From Zygnema cylindricum (Eukaryota > Streptophyta > Zygnematophyceae > Zygnematales > Zygnemataceae), in NCBI GenBank assembly GCA_037447655.1, contig JBBHKE010003059.1:496001-560000 (forward strand): a stretch of 64,000 nucleotides of DNA. The letters are read 5' to 3'. Shown here in pieces: positions 1 to 10,223 of this stretch (the stretch's first letter is position 1; each line of letters starts with the position of its first letter). The notes under the pieces are model-generated. The model was not told the DNA's origin. It worked only from the letters and a program-made list of their open reading frames with translations, and did no database searches. The position numbers and the translations under genes are program-made.

Positions 1-919
1 ATTAGAAAAGCAATAGATTGAAAGGCAGAAGCGAAGCAAACAGAAACGATTGTGGACATTAAGTCGTACCGCTTTGCAATCAGCATTTTGATTTATATTT
101 GTGATAACGGCCAAGTAGGCGTCAGGATTATCGACTGCAATTGCATTTTCGACAGCCCGGAGATCACTACAACAAGAATCCGCCGGAGTTTTTCCCGTAC
201 AGCTAGACAGACCTGCGGCAGAACATAACACGAACTGGAAATGAGAAAATGCAAAATGCGTGAAACATATTGAATGCAAACATGACACCAAAAGTTACCA
301 AACAGAAAATTTGAAGCAACATTTCAATTCCAAACAGAAGGCCAAACAACACATTTCATCCTGCAAACAATCAGATGAAGAGTTTAAATGTCTTTGTTCG
401 AACAAACCTTCAAGAAGGCTAGTTTTGAGGCCGCACGCTGCAGCAGCTGGGTGCAATAGCGAAAAGAAATGAAGAACAAAAACACTGCACAACCAGCACC
501 AGTAGAAGTCCGAAAGCAGTTAAGCTGTAAATATTCGCAGATATATTAAAGGCAAATTTTAATAAGATTGCACCTCTCGAGCCAATAAGTCTGAGAAAGC
601 ACGAAGGTAATGTGACCAAAGGGGGGAAAGAGGCGTCAGTTTACCATAAAAGGATGGATCTGCGGCAGCACATTCCAAATGATGTCAATATTGCCATTCT
701 ACCAACCAACAACACTACAGTACAGTACCTGTATGATCACAAATGAAATTGAGATGTCACCGTGTGGATCAACATCTGGTTAGACCGTAAAATCAGCGCT
801 AAAATCAAAATAACGATTCAAAATATCGGTTACATGGGAACACGCCCTTAAAGGTAGACGCCGCAAAATGTAACCGACAAAAAAGTGCTAATTCTGTAAT
901 TCATATAATTACTTATTTG
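1..919. other. No gene recognised; AT-rich intergenic DNA
   Basis: No reading frame here resembles a known family. The longest frames are under 90 codons, lack splice or domain support and look like chance. I see no RNA gene or strong repeat. Confidence 0.6.
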
Positions 920-1333
920 GGGTATGGTTACATCAGGAGGTCTCTGTAATAGTACGGACTGCAAAATTTCTGTATTAGGGTCAAGTTCCATCAGGGTGAC
1001 GTTCCATCAGGCGAAAAGTGGCGTAGTTTACAGAAATTCGCGACCCTCCGTACCAGATCGTACCGCCTATTTTGTTTTTATACGAAAAACAACATTACAG
1101 AGAATCTTGCCGATACTCTCCGAAGGTCTTGGAAGTAATACTGGATGTTCATCTGCGAGGATTTCGATTCATTTTTTTCTGTAACTGTCAACCCACCTCG
1201 AGGAGGTGGGTTGGCAGTTACAGAAAAAAAAAGTCGTGACACGCTGGAAGATTAAGCTACGTGTCATGATGGAAAACCAACGAAAAATCTTCATATTTGC
1301 ACATGACACGCGGTTTCTAAAATACAACCGAAA
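920..1333. mobile_element. PIF/Harbinger-like MITE relative, one end only
   Basis: It begins with GGGTATGGTTACATCAG and the following 40 bases closely match the left end of the intact element at 24721-25387. From about 1009 it continues with a version of the inverted right end of that element (GCGAAAAGTGG, then ACAGAAATTC). A 45-base near-perfect palindrome at 1179-1223 is built around AACCCACCTCG and its complement; the intact element has the equivalent at 25141-25185. No matching right terminus or target duplication was found, so this is a rearranged or truncated copy. The right boundary is set only by where the next repeat starts. Confidence 0.55.
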
Positions 1334-1596
1334 TGATCAGCGACCGTCCGATCGTCCAAATCTGACGGTTTAAATAAAAAATACCTCAAAACTCACAAAA
1401 AAATATTTTTTTGTCCGAATGTTTTTCAAAATTTAGACATGACGTTTAATTCTCTATCGATCGATGTGCAACTCAACCGTGTTACTATTGTTTTTCATTT
1501 TGAGACCAATACAATATGGGTCTTATGGTCATATTGTATGTTTTGCGTACAATAGGCATATTGAATGGGCCTACTTTCACCTAATTTTGAACTATG
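1334..1596 (-). mobile_element. hAT-like MITE, truncated copy
   Basis: Read on the minus strand from 1596, this starts CATAGTTCAAAATTAGGTG and runs nearly base for base like the first 260 bases of the element at 4832-5340. Shared landmarks are the CATACAATATGACC block, ATCGATCGATAGAGAATT and the CCGTCAGAT block. Similarity stops at about 1334 and the second terminus is missing. Confidence 0.7.
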
Positions 1597-1794
1597 TTAT
1601 GTAACCATCTAAAGCAATAAACGTTTCTGATGCAGTTCCAAGAAATAATGAAATTAAATGTATCAAGGGTACTGACATGATTTCAATGTCGACAATGGTC
1701 CCATTAAGTCCTGTAGAGGTGCGTATCTCATCGCATGGGTACCCGATTCAATGCGACCAACCAATCCTTATCTATAAGTACAGTACCAGGTGGA

Positions 1795-2060
1795 GGGATT
1801 CCAGTACAATGTTTTGGAGAGGAATAGATTATTTTGCCAAAAACGCAATGGTAAGAACATCAAAGTACAAAACATTGATTGTCACTAGAAGGAATTGACG
1901 ACCAACGAAGGTGAAAAACCAAAATCCTAAAGGACTAAAAACACAACAAAAGTGGTTAAAAAAAAAAAATAAATAAGAACAACAAAAACAAAACCGTTGA
2001 AACACTACAAACTACCCTAGACACTTAAGCCTGAGACTATGCCCCTAAGACTATGCCCAA
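1795..2060 (+). repeat. Repeat matching both flanks of the LINE
   Basis: Bases 1795-1925 match 5505-5640, immediately upstream of the LINE body, and about 1925-2060 match 7995-8110, immediately downstream. The LINE body is absent here. This is either the uninterrupted form of an older repeat into which the LINE inserted, or an internally deleted relative. An A-rich stretch (1957-2000) lies in the middle. Confidence 0.55.
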
Positions 2061-2689
2061 CTAAAGATCAAAACTACGAATATAGTCTATATGCGCCGGG
2101 TGGCGCGGGGGTAAGTCTCGTATTCCTCGCCCATCAATCAACACCGTGCTATGTCAGATAATGGTCGAAGCTAGGGAATGCTGAAGGGCGACAGAGATCC
2201 ATTGTCGGTAAAAAGCTGACATGAGAGTTGGGGAAGGGATGTTAGGTCCTCAAACTTTAAAAATTCGTCGAGTGCAACCGTACAAAAAGTTGTTGAAAGA
2301 AGAGTCCAAGGTCCCAAATATCTCAAAAAAAAATGGTGTGAAATTTTCAGCTTGGTTTCGATGCCCGTAGTCACGTTATTTGGAAGTCGTTGCATCTCGA
2401 GCCGCAACACCAGTATGTAATGCCACGCGTGAGGAAACATGGGATCTTGTAGGATCTGTGAGGACAACGTCACCCAATGTTCTCGCCGCGCCATGTAGAA
2501 ACTAAAGATCCACACTAGGGCCCCGTGCACCCATTATATTGGGAACATGGTGGTAGTATGTGCGACACCTCGCGCTCGTTTGTGTATTATGATTCATACC
2601 CCACGGTAAAGATTGCATCCCGTATTCGCTCGATGTGAAATGATAGTTGGACGTGACGAAACGTTACCAATGCTCATAATCCGTAAATA
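2061..2689. other. No gene recognised
   Basis: A 119-codon minus frame at 2171-2530 has no recognisable domain and no splice context. I see nothing else of note. Confidence 0.5.
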
Positions 2690-3540
2690 CAAGGCAGAAG
2701 AGGGAGAAAGGAGGAAGACGGGTGGAAAGAAAAAAAATGAGGTGGAGGGCAAGAACGGGGAGAGAGGGACAAAAGGGGAGAGAGGAGAGGGAGGATGATA
2801 GTAAGATAAAGAGGGAATGAGAGAGGGAAAAGGAGGGGGGAAAGATTGATAATCTCTTTTGTGCCTACCCTCCCTCGTACTCTCCCTCTCTCGCTCCCGG
2901 TGTCCCTCCCACCCTTTATACTTTCCTCTTTCCTCCCTCGTCTATCTCCTCGATTTCAAGGTTATAATCTTTGCGTTTCTCTCGAATCTCCCTCCCTTCC
3001 TCCTTCCATCCTTCTCCCCCTCCTTCCCACCCTCTCCACCTACCTCCATCAAACCCTCCTCTCTTCCCTCTCTATCTCCGCCCCTATCTCTTAACCACCC
3101 AAAGAAATGGCATCAACAAACGGGAGGGAAAGTGGGGGAGGGTAGAGCGACCACCACTTTCCCTTCAACCATCCCTTCTTTCTCCCCTCCCAAACCACTC
3201 TCCTTATCTTCTCTCCTCTTTGGTTCCCTTCCTCCCGTCGTGCTTTAAATGCCCCCCCTCCCTCTCCCTCCTTTCGTTTCGCACCATATTTCCTCCCCCC
3301 CCTCACCCTTTCCCTCTTTTCATCTTTCTATCCCAATTATTCAAAAAATCCACATCGACAAATCCGAGGGAGAGGGAGGGAAAAAATAACAGCCATCTAT
3401 TTATCCCTCTCTGACCCTTTCCTCCCAAACCTCTCTCCATATCTCGCATTCCTCTCCTTCTTTCTTTTTGAAGCTCTCTTCCCCTCCTCTCATTTGTCTT
3501 CCTGTTTCTTTTCGTCCATCCCCTTCTCTCCTAACATCTT
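2690..3540. repeat. Purine tract followed by long pyrimidine tract
   Basis: The top strand is almost purely A/G (GGGAGAGAGG type) at 2690-2850 and then C/T-rich (CTCCCTCC type) at 2865-3540. The overlapping frames it opens (Ser/Pro/Leu-rich or Arg/Glu/Gly-rich) are products of low complexity, not genes. Strand asymmetry of this kind can form triplex or H-DNA. Confidence 0.8.
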
Positions 3541-4831
3541 TACATCTCTCACAACTATAGAGAAAAACTTTGCAGCGAATGTATCGATACAGTAAAGATG
3601 TATCGAATAAGTGGATGATACATGTAGTTCGTATGATGACGCATCGAATCGACACATCATGTAAAAATAAAGAAATCGGATCTTCTGTGCACATTGTTTT
3701 ATATGTTACATTGGGACATTAGACATGAGATTATCCAACGCGATACGCATCATTACCTAAAAGTGATAATGTTCAAATAATATTTCGTGTACTCATGTTA
3801 TATGCACAAACAAAATAAAATATGTGCACGTCAAATATAACTTATATAAGAAGCATCATGATTTTGATAAAACTAAAACAAAAGGGTTAAAAAACGCCAT
3901 ATACGCATTAAAATTGATGTCGTGTTATCGCTAATTAAATAACTGCAACCAATATTGTTTGATGTAAACAATGACCGAGTTAAAAGTGAGCACAAGTTGT
4001 ACCAAACCAAAGGTTCACCGTTTGGTGTATCCGTTAGCCAAACCGTATTTTAAGAGATGTACTAAAAAAGAAAAAGTACGTCAAGGTTTAGATTAATCTT
4101 CTCGAGAGGCTTAACTTGGTGGCCACAATCTTTTCATAATTTGGTATTTTTTCCAACACGCGAAACTCCAAAACCACAAAGGAAAAAAATGGCACCTATC
4201 ACCAAACAGTGGGGGGACAACCTTTAGAAGTGATACTAGATCATGGGATCTAAACTTAAGTTATGAGAACTGGTGTGGCCGATACGAAATATCACATATA
4301 TAAAACCAAGAGAGACGAGTCGACAAGTGAAAACAATTCTATCAATAAGATGTTAGTGACACACAAGTCGTATGAGTTTCCAAACAAATCCGACGTAGAT
4401 GGATTAGGTTGCTTAAACTTCGATCGTCGGGGTCAATTTATGATCACGAAGAGGCAACTGTTTTTGGTAAAGAGACGTAAAGTAAATGAATTTGTGAGAG
4501 GCGAGGTGTATGTGATATAAAAGGTTCGCTGAAAAACATATCGCAAAAAGAGCAAATGCCTAAGAGGAGCGTTAAGTTTAAACTCGAGTCAATAAGACAT
4601 GCTAACAGTATTATATACTCTACCACTCCGATTTTTTCAGGTAGAGGAGGCATCTGAAAATCAAGAATGTTACTAAAATAGAGAATGTACTCTATATAAG
4701 ATCGGCAGGAAGGCGCGCATATGCCTAGTGTATTTCCGGGTGAACATGGGTGTACGTAGATGAATTCCATGTAATGTTTTTGTTGTAAGGCAACGATACG
4801 ATACTTCGAAGGCATCGGTGACGGTTTATGG
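3541..4831. other. No gene recognised; AT-rich
   Basis: Short frames only, none with domain similarity. TTTATGGA at 4825-4832 is the left target-site duplication of the adjacent MITE. Confidence 0.5.
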
Positions 4832-5340
4832 AATACTTCAAAAGTGGGTGAAAGTAGGCCCATAGAATATGCCTATTGTATGTAAAACATACAATATGAC
4901 CTTAAGACCAATATTGTATTGGTCGCAAAATGAAAAAAAATAGTAACATGGTTGAGTTGCACATCGATCGATAGAGAATTAAACGTCATGTCTATATTTT
5001 GAAAAACATTCGGACAAAAAAATAGAATTATGTGAGTTTTGAGGTATTTTTTATTTAAACCGTCAGATTAAAACGATCGAACGGTCGTTGATCAAAGTAG
5101 CGATCTAAGAAAATCACATGAAAAGCCCATAACACAACTCACCCTACGCCTTGTCATTTCGCTGAAAAATGTTGTCCACCGGCGTGCGGTGTACTATGAT
5201 CATACGTCAGATTTGTACGTTCTTACAAGAGTGTGCACAAACATACACACATACAGTATGACTACTCTACGCGAGTTTTGTGCCAAGTTTTGTGCGCCTA
5301 CCAAAGGCCTAACATAAAAATGCCTACTTTTGAATTATAG
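4832..5340 (+). mobile_element. hAT-like MITE, full-length (about 510 bp)
   Basis: The termini are inverted (left AATACTTCAAAAGTGGG, right CCTACTTTTGAATTATAG after a short spacer) and are degenerate forms of the family terminus CATAGTTCAAAAGTAGG. TTTATGGA occurs at 4825-4832 and again at 5341-5348, an 8-bp direct repeat as expected of hAT transposition. There is no coding capacity. Relatives lie at 1334-1596, 30944-31249 and 46264-46425; this is the longest copy. Confidence 0.8.
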
Positions 5341-5504
5341 TTTATGGAGGCGACTAAAATTTTATGGACGAATCGTGGCCGTTGGCGTCTCTGTGGTTTT
5401 GCGATTCAGATTAACTCAAGCAACCAAACACTATCATCAGAATGACGGCCGTGATAGCGTCGCTTTCAAACATGTGGACGATCGGGATGCAATTAGGAGA
5501 CGAT

Positions 5505-5640
5505 GTTAGATTTTTTGGAAGTGAATATATTATATTTCCAAAAACGCGATGGCAAGACCATCGAAGTACAAAACATGATTGCCACTAAAAATAGTTGATG
5601 ACCATCAAAGGTAAAAGACCAACCTCAAAGTGTTTTATCC
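5505..5640 (+). repeat. Left flank repeat of the LINE
   Basis: Matches 1795-1925 with scattered substitutions, sharing the GTACAAAACA block and the adjacent ATTG-CACTA stretch. It lies directly against the point where similarity to reverse transcriptase begins. Confidence 0.55.
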
Positions 5641-5679
5641 TAGATCGAGACGCTTTTATTAAAGCTCTAACGACTTCTC

Positions 5680-6838
5680 CCTATCTTTCAGCAAGGGGTC
5701 CCATCGCGCACACTTTATAAGATATTTCGTGACGTTTTGCCTCCGGAATCAGGTGCCCAGGGTTTTGATATGTTTTTCCGAGTTTGTTTTCTTATTGCCT
5801 GTGGCACTGTCCCCTCTCGTATTTGTGACCTCCTCACGGCCTCCCGCCTTGTAGCTGTCACCAAACCCAATGGGGGAATCCGTCCTACTGCCGTGGGCGA
5901 GGTGTCGTACCGACTGGTGGCCAGTGCCATCTGCATCCAACTTCAGGCCGCTTTCCATGATTATTTTTCTCCTCATGAGTTTGGAGTGGCAACCCAGGGA
6001 GGTTACGAAGCTGTGGTCCACGGGATTCGAACGTTGTTGGATGCCCACCCGGATTATTTAGTCCTTCAAGTTGATGTTTCTAATGCTTTCAATAAAGTGG
6101 ATCGTAATGCAATTTTTTCCGAGTATAATGGCTGCACCTTCTCCAATTGTCTAGATATTTCCTTTGTGAGGGCCTTTTATTCTTTGAGCAGCTGCCTCTC
6201 TTTTTCCACTGATGGTGATTTGGTCCCACTTTCTTCCAAGACCGGCACTCGTCAGGGCGGTCCTCTTGGAGGCCCTTTGTTTGCCCTTGCTCATTACCGG
6301 GCCCCCCGAGCTTCTGCGGCCGCTTTTCTATCTTGCCTCTTCCCTTCAGTTGCGGACGACACACACATTATTGGTCGTTGGGGACCAAGTTATTCCGGCC
6401 TATACCTTTTTCAAGGATCGTTTGGCCGAACTCAATTTTTCTGTCCAACCCACTAAGTGTGTTGTGTGGTCCCCCCGTGCTTTTCCTCCTTCTTTCACTC
6501 CACCTCCTGGTTTTCAGACTCCTCCTCCATCCGAAGGCATTCGTGTGTTAGGTTGCCCGATCGGTTCTCATCTATACACCAAGCAATTTTTTGATTCTGC
6601 TCTTCAGATAGACTTGTCTCATGTGGATGACCTTCCTAACCTTTCTGATCCCAAAGTGGCTTTTGCACTTTTGTCCTGGTGTTTCCCCCATCGCCCCTCC
6701 TACCTTACTCGTACTTCCCATCCCACTCCTACTTTTGTGTCGCCCCTTTCTACATTTGACGATCGCCTCATGGACGTCCTTCATACCTTGTTACCTATCG
6801 AGGATATCCTAGATCTTTCTACTCTTTCTTCCGACATC
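5680..6838 (+). pseudogene. LINE reverse transcriptase domain, frameshifted
   Basis: Polymerizes cDNA from element RNA at a nicked target in intact relatives. Visible reverse transcriptase blocks are SRLVAVTKPNGGIRPTAVG, VLQVDVSNAFNKVDRNAIF (catalytic Asp of motif A), the TGTRQGGPLGGPLFAL block (motif B) and VADDTH (motif C, the second catalytic Asp pair). Around 6360-6420 the frame changes and the thumb-like part (PTKCVVWSP, then GIRVLGCPIGS) continues in another frame until a stop near 6854. Upstream codons remain open to about 5680 without a convincing start. The broken frame and missing N-terminus mark it as a dead copy. Confidence 0.88.
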
Positions 6839-6840
6839 AG

Positions 6841-7695
6841 TTGCACGTGTTCATGAATCTATTTCTGATAAGGTTGTCGCGGCTATTAAGTCTGATCTTC
6901 TTGAGGCATACTTATTGTGCACGCTTTCTTTCTTGTGGCGGAACTAGTTCCGGAGCTTGGCTATTGGCTCTCCCTATCTTATCTACCCTCCAATTCTCCC
7001 CGGCTCAATTCACCACAGCCCGTAGGTTTCGGCTTGGCCTTCCTCACCCACCTTTGCTTGGCTCTCTTGTTTGCTCATGTGACCACGTTCTTGAGCCCGA
7101 CGGCGTTCATTTGCTTCATTGCTGCCACGGAGGCGAGTTGATTCAGGCGCACGACACGATTCGAGACACCATTGCTGCTATCGCTTCAGAGGGGGGATAT
7201 TCTTTCCGTCGGGAAGTTTCCCACATTATTCCTTCCGGTCGGATTGACATTGTATTACTTGATGGTGCGCGTCGTACATTTGGTGACGTTGTTTTCGCGA
7301 ACCCTACCTCGGGTACAGTTGTCAGTCAGGCAGCTCGACATGTGGGTGTGGCCGCAAGCGACGCGGCTAGGAGGAAGGAGCGTGATTATGGCCATCACGA
7401 TGGTATGGATGGTTTCATTCCGATGGCGGTCGAGATATATGGTTGTTCGGGTGTGGCTTTGGACGAGTTCCTCCGTGCTTGTGTTCGGCGTTCGTTCGAG
7501 CGGCGGGGACCTAGGAGCCCTTCAGTTTCAGTACTTACTTCCTTTTACCGTCAACGTTTATCGGTGGCCCTTCAACAAGTGCAAGCTTCTATCCTCCTTG
7601 GATCATCTATTGCGGCTATGGATCGTCGACGTGTCCCGGAACTCCCTTCTCGTTCTCCTCCGGGGTTCGAGGACTTACGTGGTTGCTTTGCGTAG
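6841..7695 (+). pseudogene. LINE C-terminal zinc knuckle and restriction-like endonuclease
   Basis: The frame returns to that of the first reverse transcriptase segment. A CCHC-type knuckle is visible as CSC, nine residues, then HLLHC. It is followed by GRIDIVLL, a 12-residue gap and GDVVFANPT, matching the (R/K)xD-x(12-14)-D spacing of R2-type PD-(D/E)xK nucleases. A Lys lies further on in ARRKERDY, as in R2-like enzymes. In intact relatives this domain nicks the target DNA. The domain is about 285 codons long and itself uninterrupted. A related fragment is at 8905-9330. Confidence 0.82.
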
Positions 7696-7994
7696 ATTTT
7701 TAGTTATGTTGGGGTTTTGTTGTTAGGTGTTAGCTCTTTCCTTTGTTGTTTCGTTTGTCGTTTTTTGCTTTTTGGGTGTTTTCCGTCTACTTGCCATCTT
7801 TTCGTGTTTTCGTTGCTTTTGCCTTGCTTATCGTTTTTGTTTCTTCCCCCGACATGTAGTTTTTCAGTTTTTGCCGTGCTACTTCTTTTTGTTCCCATGG
7901 TCAGGTGGTTTACCATCGCGCTTTTTAAGAAAGTCAACATTTTTTTTTCTATAAGGAAAGCACAACAAAGGTTTAACTCCATTAAAAGTCTAAA

Positions 7995-8110
7995 AGGGAA
8001 AGCAAGTACAACATAAAAGAAAAAACAAAAACCCAACCGTAAGAACACTAAAAACTACCCCAGACACTTAGTAAGACGATTCCACACTAAAGCTTAGAAC
8101 TACGAATATT
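7995..8110 (+). repeat. Right flank repeat of the LINE
   Basis: Matches about 1925-2060: the A-rich stretch, then CACTAAAAACTACCCCAGAC, then AACTACGAATAT. Together with 5505-5640 it brackets the LINE body. Confidence 0.55.
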
Positions 8111-8904
8111 GGAGAATATATTGGTCTATTTTTTAATGTTGGAGAACCAAGGATTTCCACACGTTTTCGCCTAGGCGGGTTTTACGGAATGTACTAACAG
8201 ATATGGCACCGCGCCACAATTGGCTGGTCTAAGAACTCCCAGACTAAGAACTTTGGACTTGAAACAAAATGTTAAGGCTTTTGCTCACATATTTCCACGA
8301 GCATAGAAATCCATAATTTGATTTATTGATGTTCACTGCTGCCCCGCCTTATTGTTATTTGCTCGTAGGCTTACAGTTTTTGACTTGCTCGATTGAGAGT
8401 GAGGCGATTAAAAGTAGGGCTAGCCAAGGGCTTCTTTGTGTTGTTGGACAGTTTATTGTAACTTCGTTTGGCACAAAACTACATCTCTTGATTTCCCTTC
8501 AGAGCTCGGAGTCTTCGTTAATGTTGATAGAGTAGGGAGTCTTCTGCCTAGGCTTTATTCTGGACGTGGTTTCGCGTCCTTGTTTGCGGATTGCTGGCTT
8601 CATGAACATTGTTTTTAAATCAGTTGGGCTTGATTGGCTGTAAACTTTCGCCCAATACAACTCCTAATGTCACGCTATATATTTTTTTCTCTCACATTAT
8701 CCTCTCCTACTTAAATGTTGTTCTATTTACTCGTAATGTTGCACACGTTTGTAATTTATAGCACTGCAAAAACTATTCATTTTGTAGCACTTAACAAAGT
8801 AAGTGACACCTCACATCCAATTCCAAACACCACCTTTCATTATGTACAGACCTCACTGGGCAGAATATTTTTGAAGAATTGACTTAGTTCATACGACTAA
8901 GTAC
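8111..8904. other. No gene recognised between the two LINE copies
   Basis: Only short frames without similarity. The LINE fragment downstream starts abruptly near 8905, so no 5' part of that copy lies here. Confidence 0.5.
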
Positions 8905-9570
8905 ATTTGGTGACATTGTTTTGGCGAACCCTACCTCAACTACAGTCGTCAACCAAGCGGCTCGGCATGTGGGAGTGGCCGCCCATGACGCGGCTAAAAG
9001 GAAGGAGCGTGATTATGCCTGTCGCGACGCTATGGATGGCTTTATTCCGATGGCGGTCGAGATATTTGGTTGTGTGGGTGTGGCTTTGGACGAGTTTTTC
9101 CATACTTGTGGTCGGCGCTCGTTTGAGAGGCGGGGACCTGGGAGCCCTTCTGTTTCAGTGCTTACTTCCTTTTTTCGTCAACGTTTTTCCGTGGCTCTAC
9201 AACTGGTGCTGGCTTCTATATTACTTTGATCATCTATTGCCGTTATGGATAGACGGCGTGTTCCGGAAGTTCCTCCTCGTGCTCCTCCGGGATTCGGGGA
9301 CTTACGTGGTTGCTTTCCGTAGTTTTTAGTTATGTTGGGTTTTTTTTTTTTCGTTACGTGTTAGTTTTTTCCTTTGATGTTTTGTTTGCGGGGTTTTGTT
9401 TTTTTGGGTGTTTTCGATTTCCATGCCATTCTTTCGTATTTTCGTCGGTTTTGCCTTGATTTTCCTTTTTGTTTATTCCCTAGTCATGTGGTTTTTTCAG
9501 TTTTAGCAATGCTACTTCCTTTTGTTCCTATGGACTCAGATGGTTTACCATCGCGCTTTTTAATAAAGTC
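8905..9570 (+). mobile_element. Second LINE copy, 3' fragment with partial endonuclease
   Basis: The sequence parallels 7269-7940: TFGDIVLANPTSTTVVNQAA, ARHVGVAAHDAAKRKERDYA, then a matching C-terminus and T-rich 3' region through TTTACCATCGCGC at 9544. It begins inside the endonuclease domain, typical of severe 5' truncation on insertion. The frame shifts or stops around 9229 and it is not functional. It has the same orientation as the first copy. Confidence 0.85.
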
Positions 9571-9879
9571 GGCCCTACTAAACACGCCACTTTGTTCATT
9601 TGAATGCTTGTTTTTTTGTGCGTTTTTTCGGTTTTTTATAGGCTTTTCCGTTCTTTGTTTCCATGCACTTCAACGGTTACAATAGCACAGTTTTGATAAA
9701 GCTTGTGCCAATAACTAAAACCATTTTATACTTCTTGTTGCGAAGAATAATGATGAAATAATAATAAGAGCATCACATCATCAGGTAAAATAATTTGCAC
9801 GCAAGAATCAAAATATAAAAATAAACTGTTATACGTTTCAACGTTTTCGTTGACAAAACTTCATTAGGGAAACCTCCCA

Positions 9880-10090
9880 GTCCAAGGATAACTTAATGCC
9901 ACCCCCAGACTCATGCAACTCTAATACTAAGGATTCTCTCCCTCCCCCCTTCTCTCTCCCTCCCCCTCTCTCTCCCACCCTCTCTCTCGCTTCCTCCCTC
10001 TCTTTGTCTCTCATACTAAGGGTTCTTGTACTAAGGAGGACTCATAGTAAGGATTCTCGCATTAAGGATTCAAAAGGATGATTCCTATGA
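9880..10090 (+). repeat. Degenerate short repeats around a pyrimidine tract
   Basis: Five degenerate copies of a TACTAAGGATTCT unit flank a CTCTCTCCCTCC tract at 9937-10012. It lies just downstream of the P5CS stop codon, in its 3' flank or UTR. Confidence 0.55.
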
Positions 10091-10223
10091 TTCTAGGACT
10101 AGCATAGTATAATTTTTTTTTTTTATTGCTCCTTGCCACAGGAAAAAAAAAAAAACAAAAATTTCCCTATCATTTTTACCACCAGTCCAGTCACCAATAA
10201 AAAACGCGTAACCGTTGGTCCAA

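Larger units (their letters stand above)
5641..7940 (+). mobile_element. 5'-truncated non-LTR retrotransposon (LINE) of the RLE class
   Basis: The unit contains the later part of a reverse transcriptase, a linker, and a C-terminal zinc-knuckle plus restriction-like endonuclease, then a T-rich 3' region that ends near TTTACCATCGCGC. The same 3' region recurs in the second fragment at 8905-9570, which helps place the end. No apurinic-type endonuclease, 5' UTR or first ORF is seen, so it is 5'-truncated. Two frame changes break the reading frame, so it is non-autonomous. Confidence 0.85.

Noticed and set aside
1179-1223. Palindrome resembling a rho-independent terminator
   Set aside because: Genome is eukaryotic and the hairpin recurs within a MITE family; it is an element feature.
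2859-3414. Overlapping 129- and 147-codon frames
   Set aside because: Compositional products of a CTCCCTCC pyrimidine tract; open in several frames at once, with no domain.
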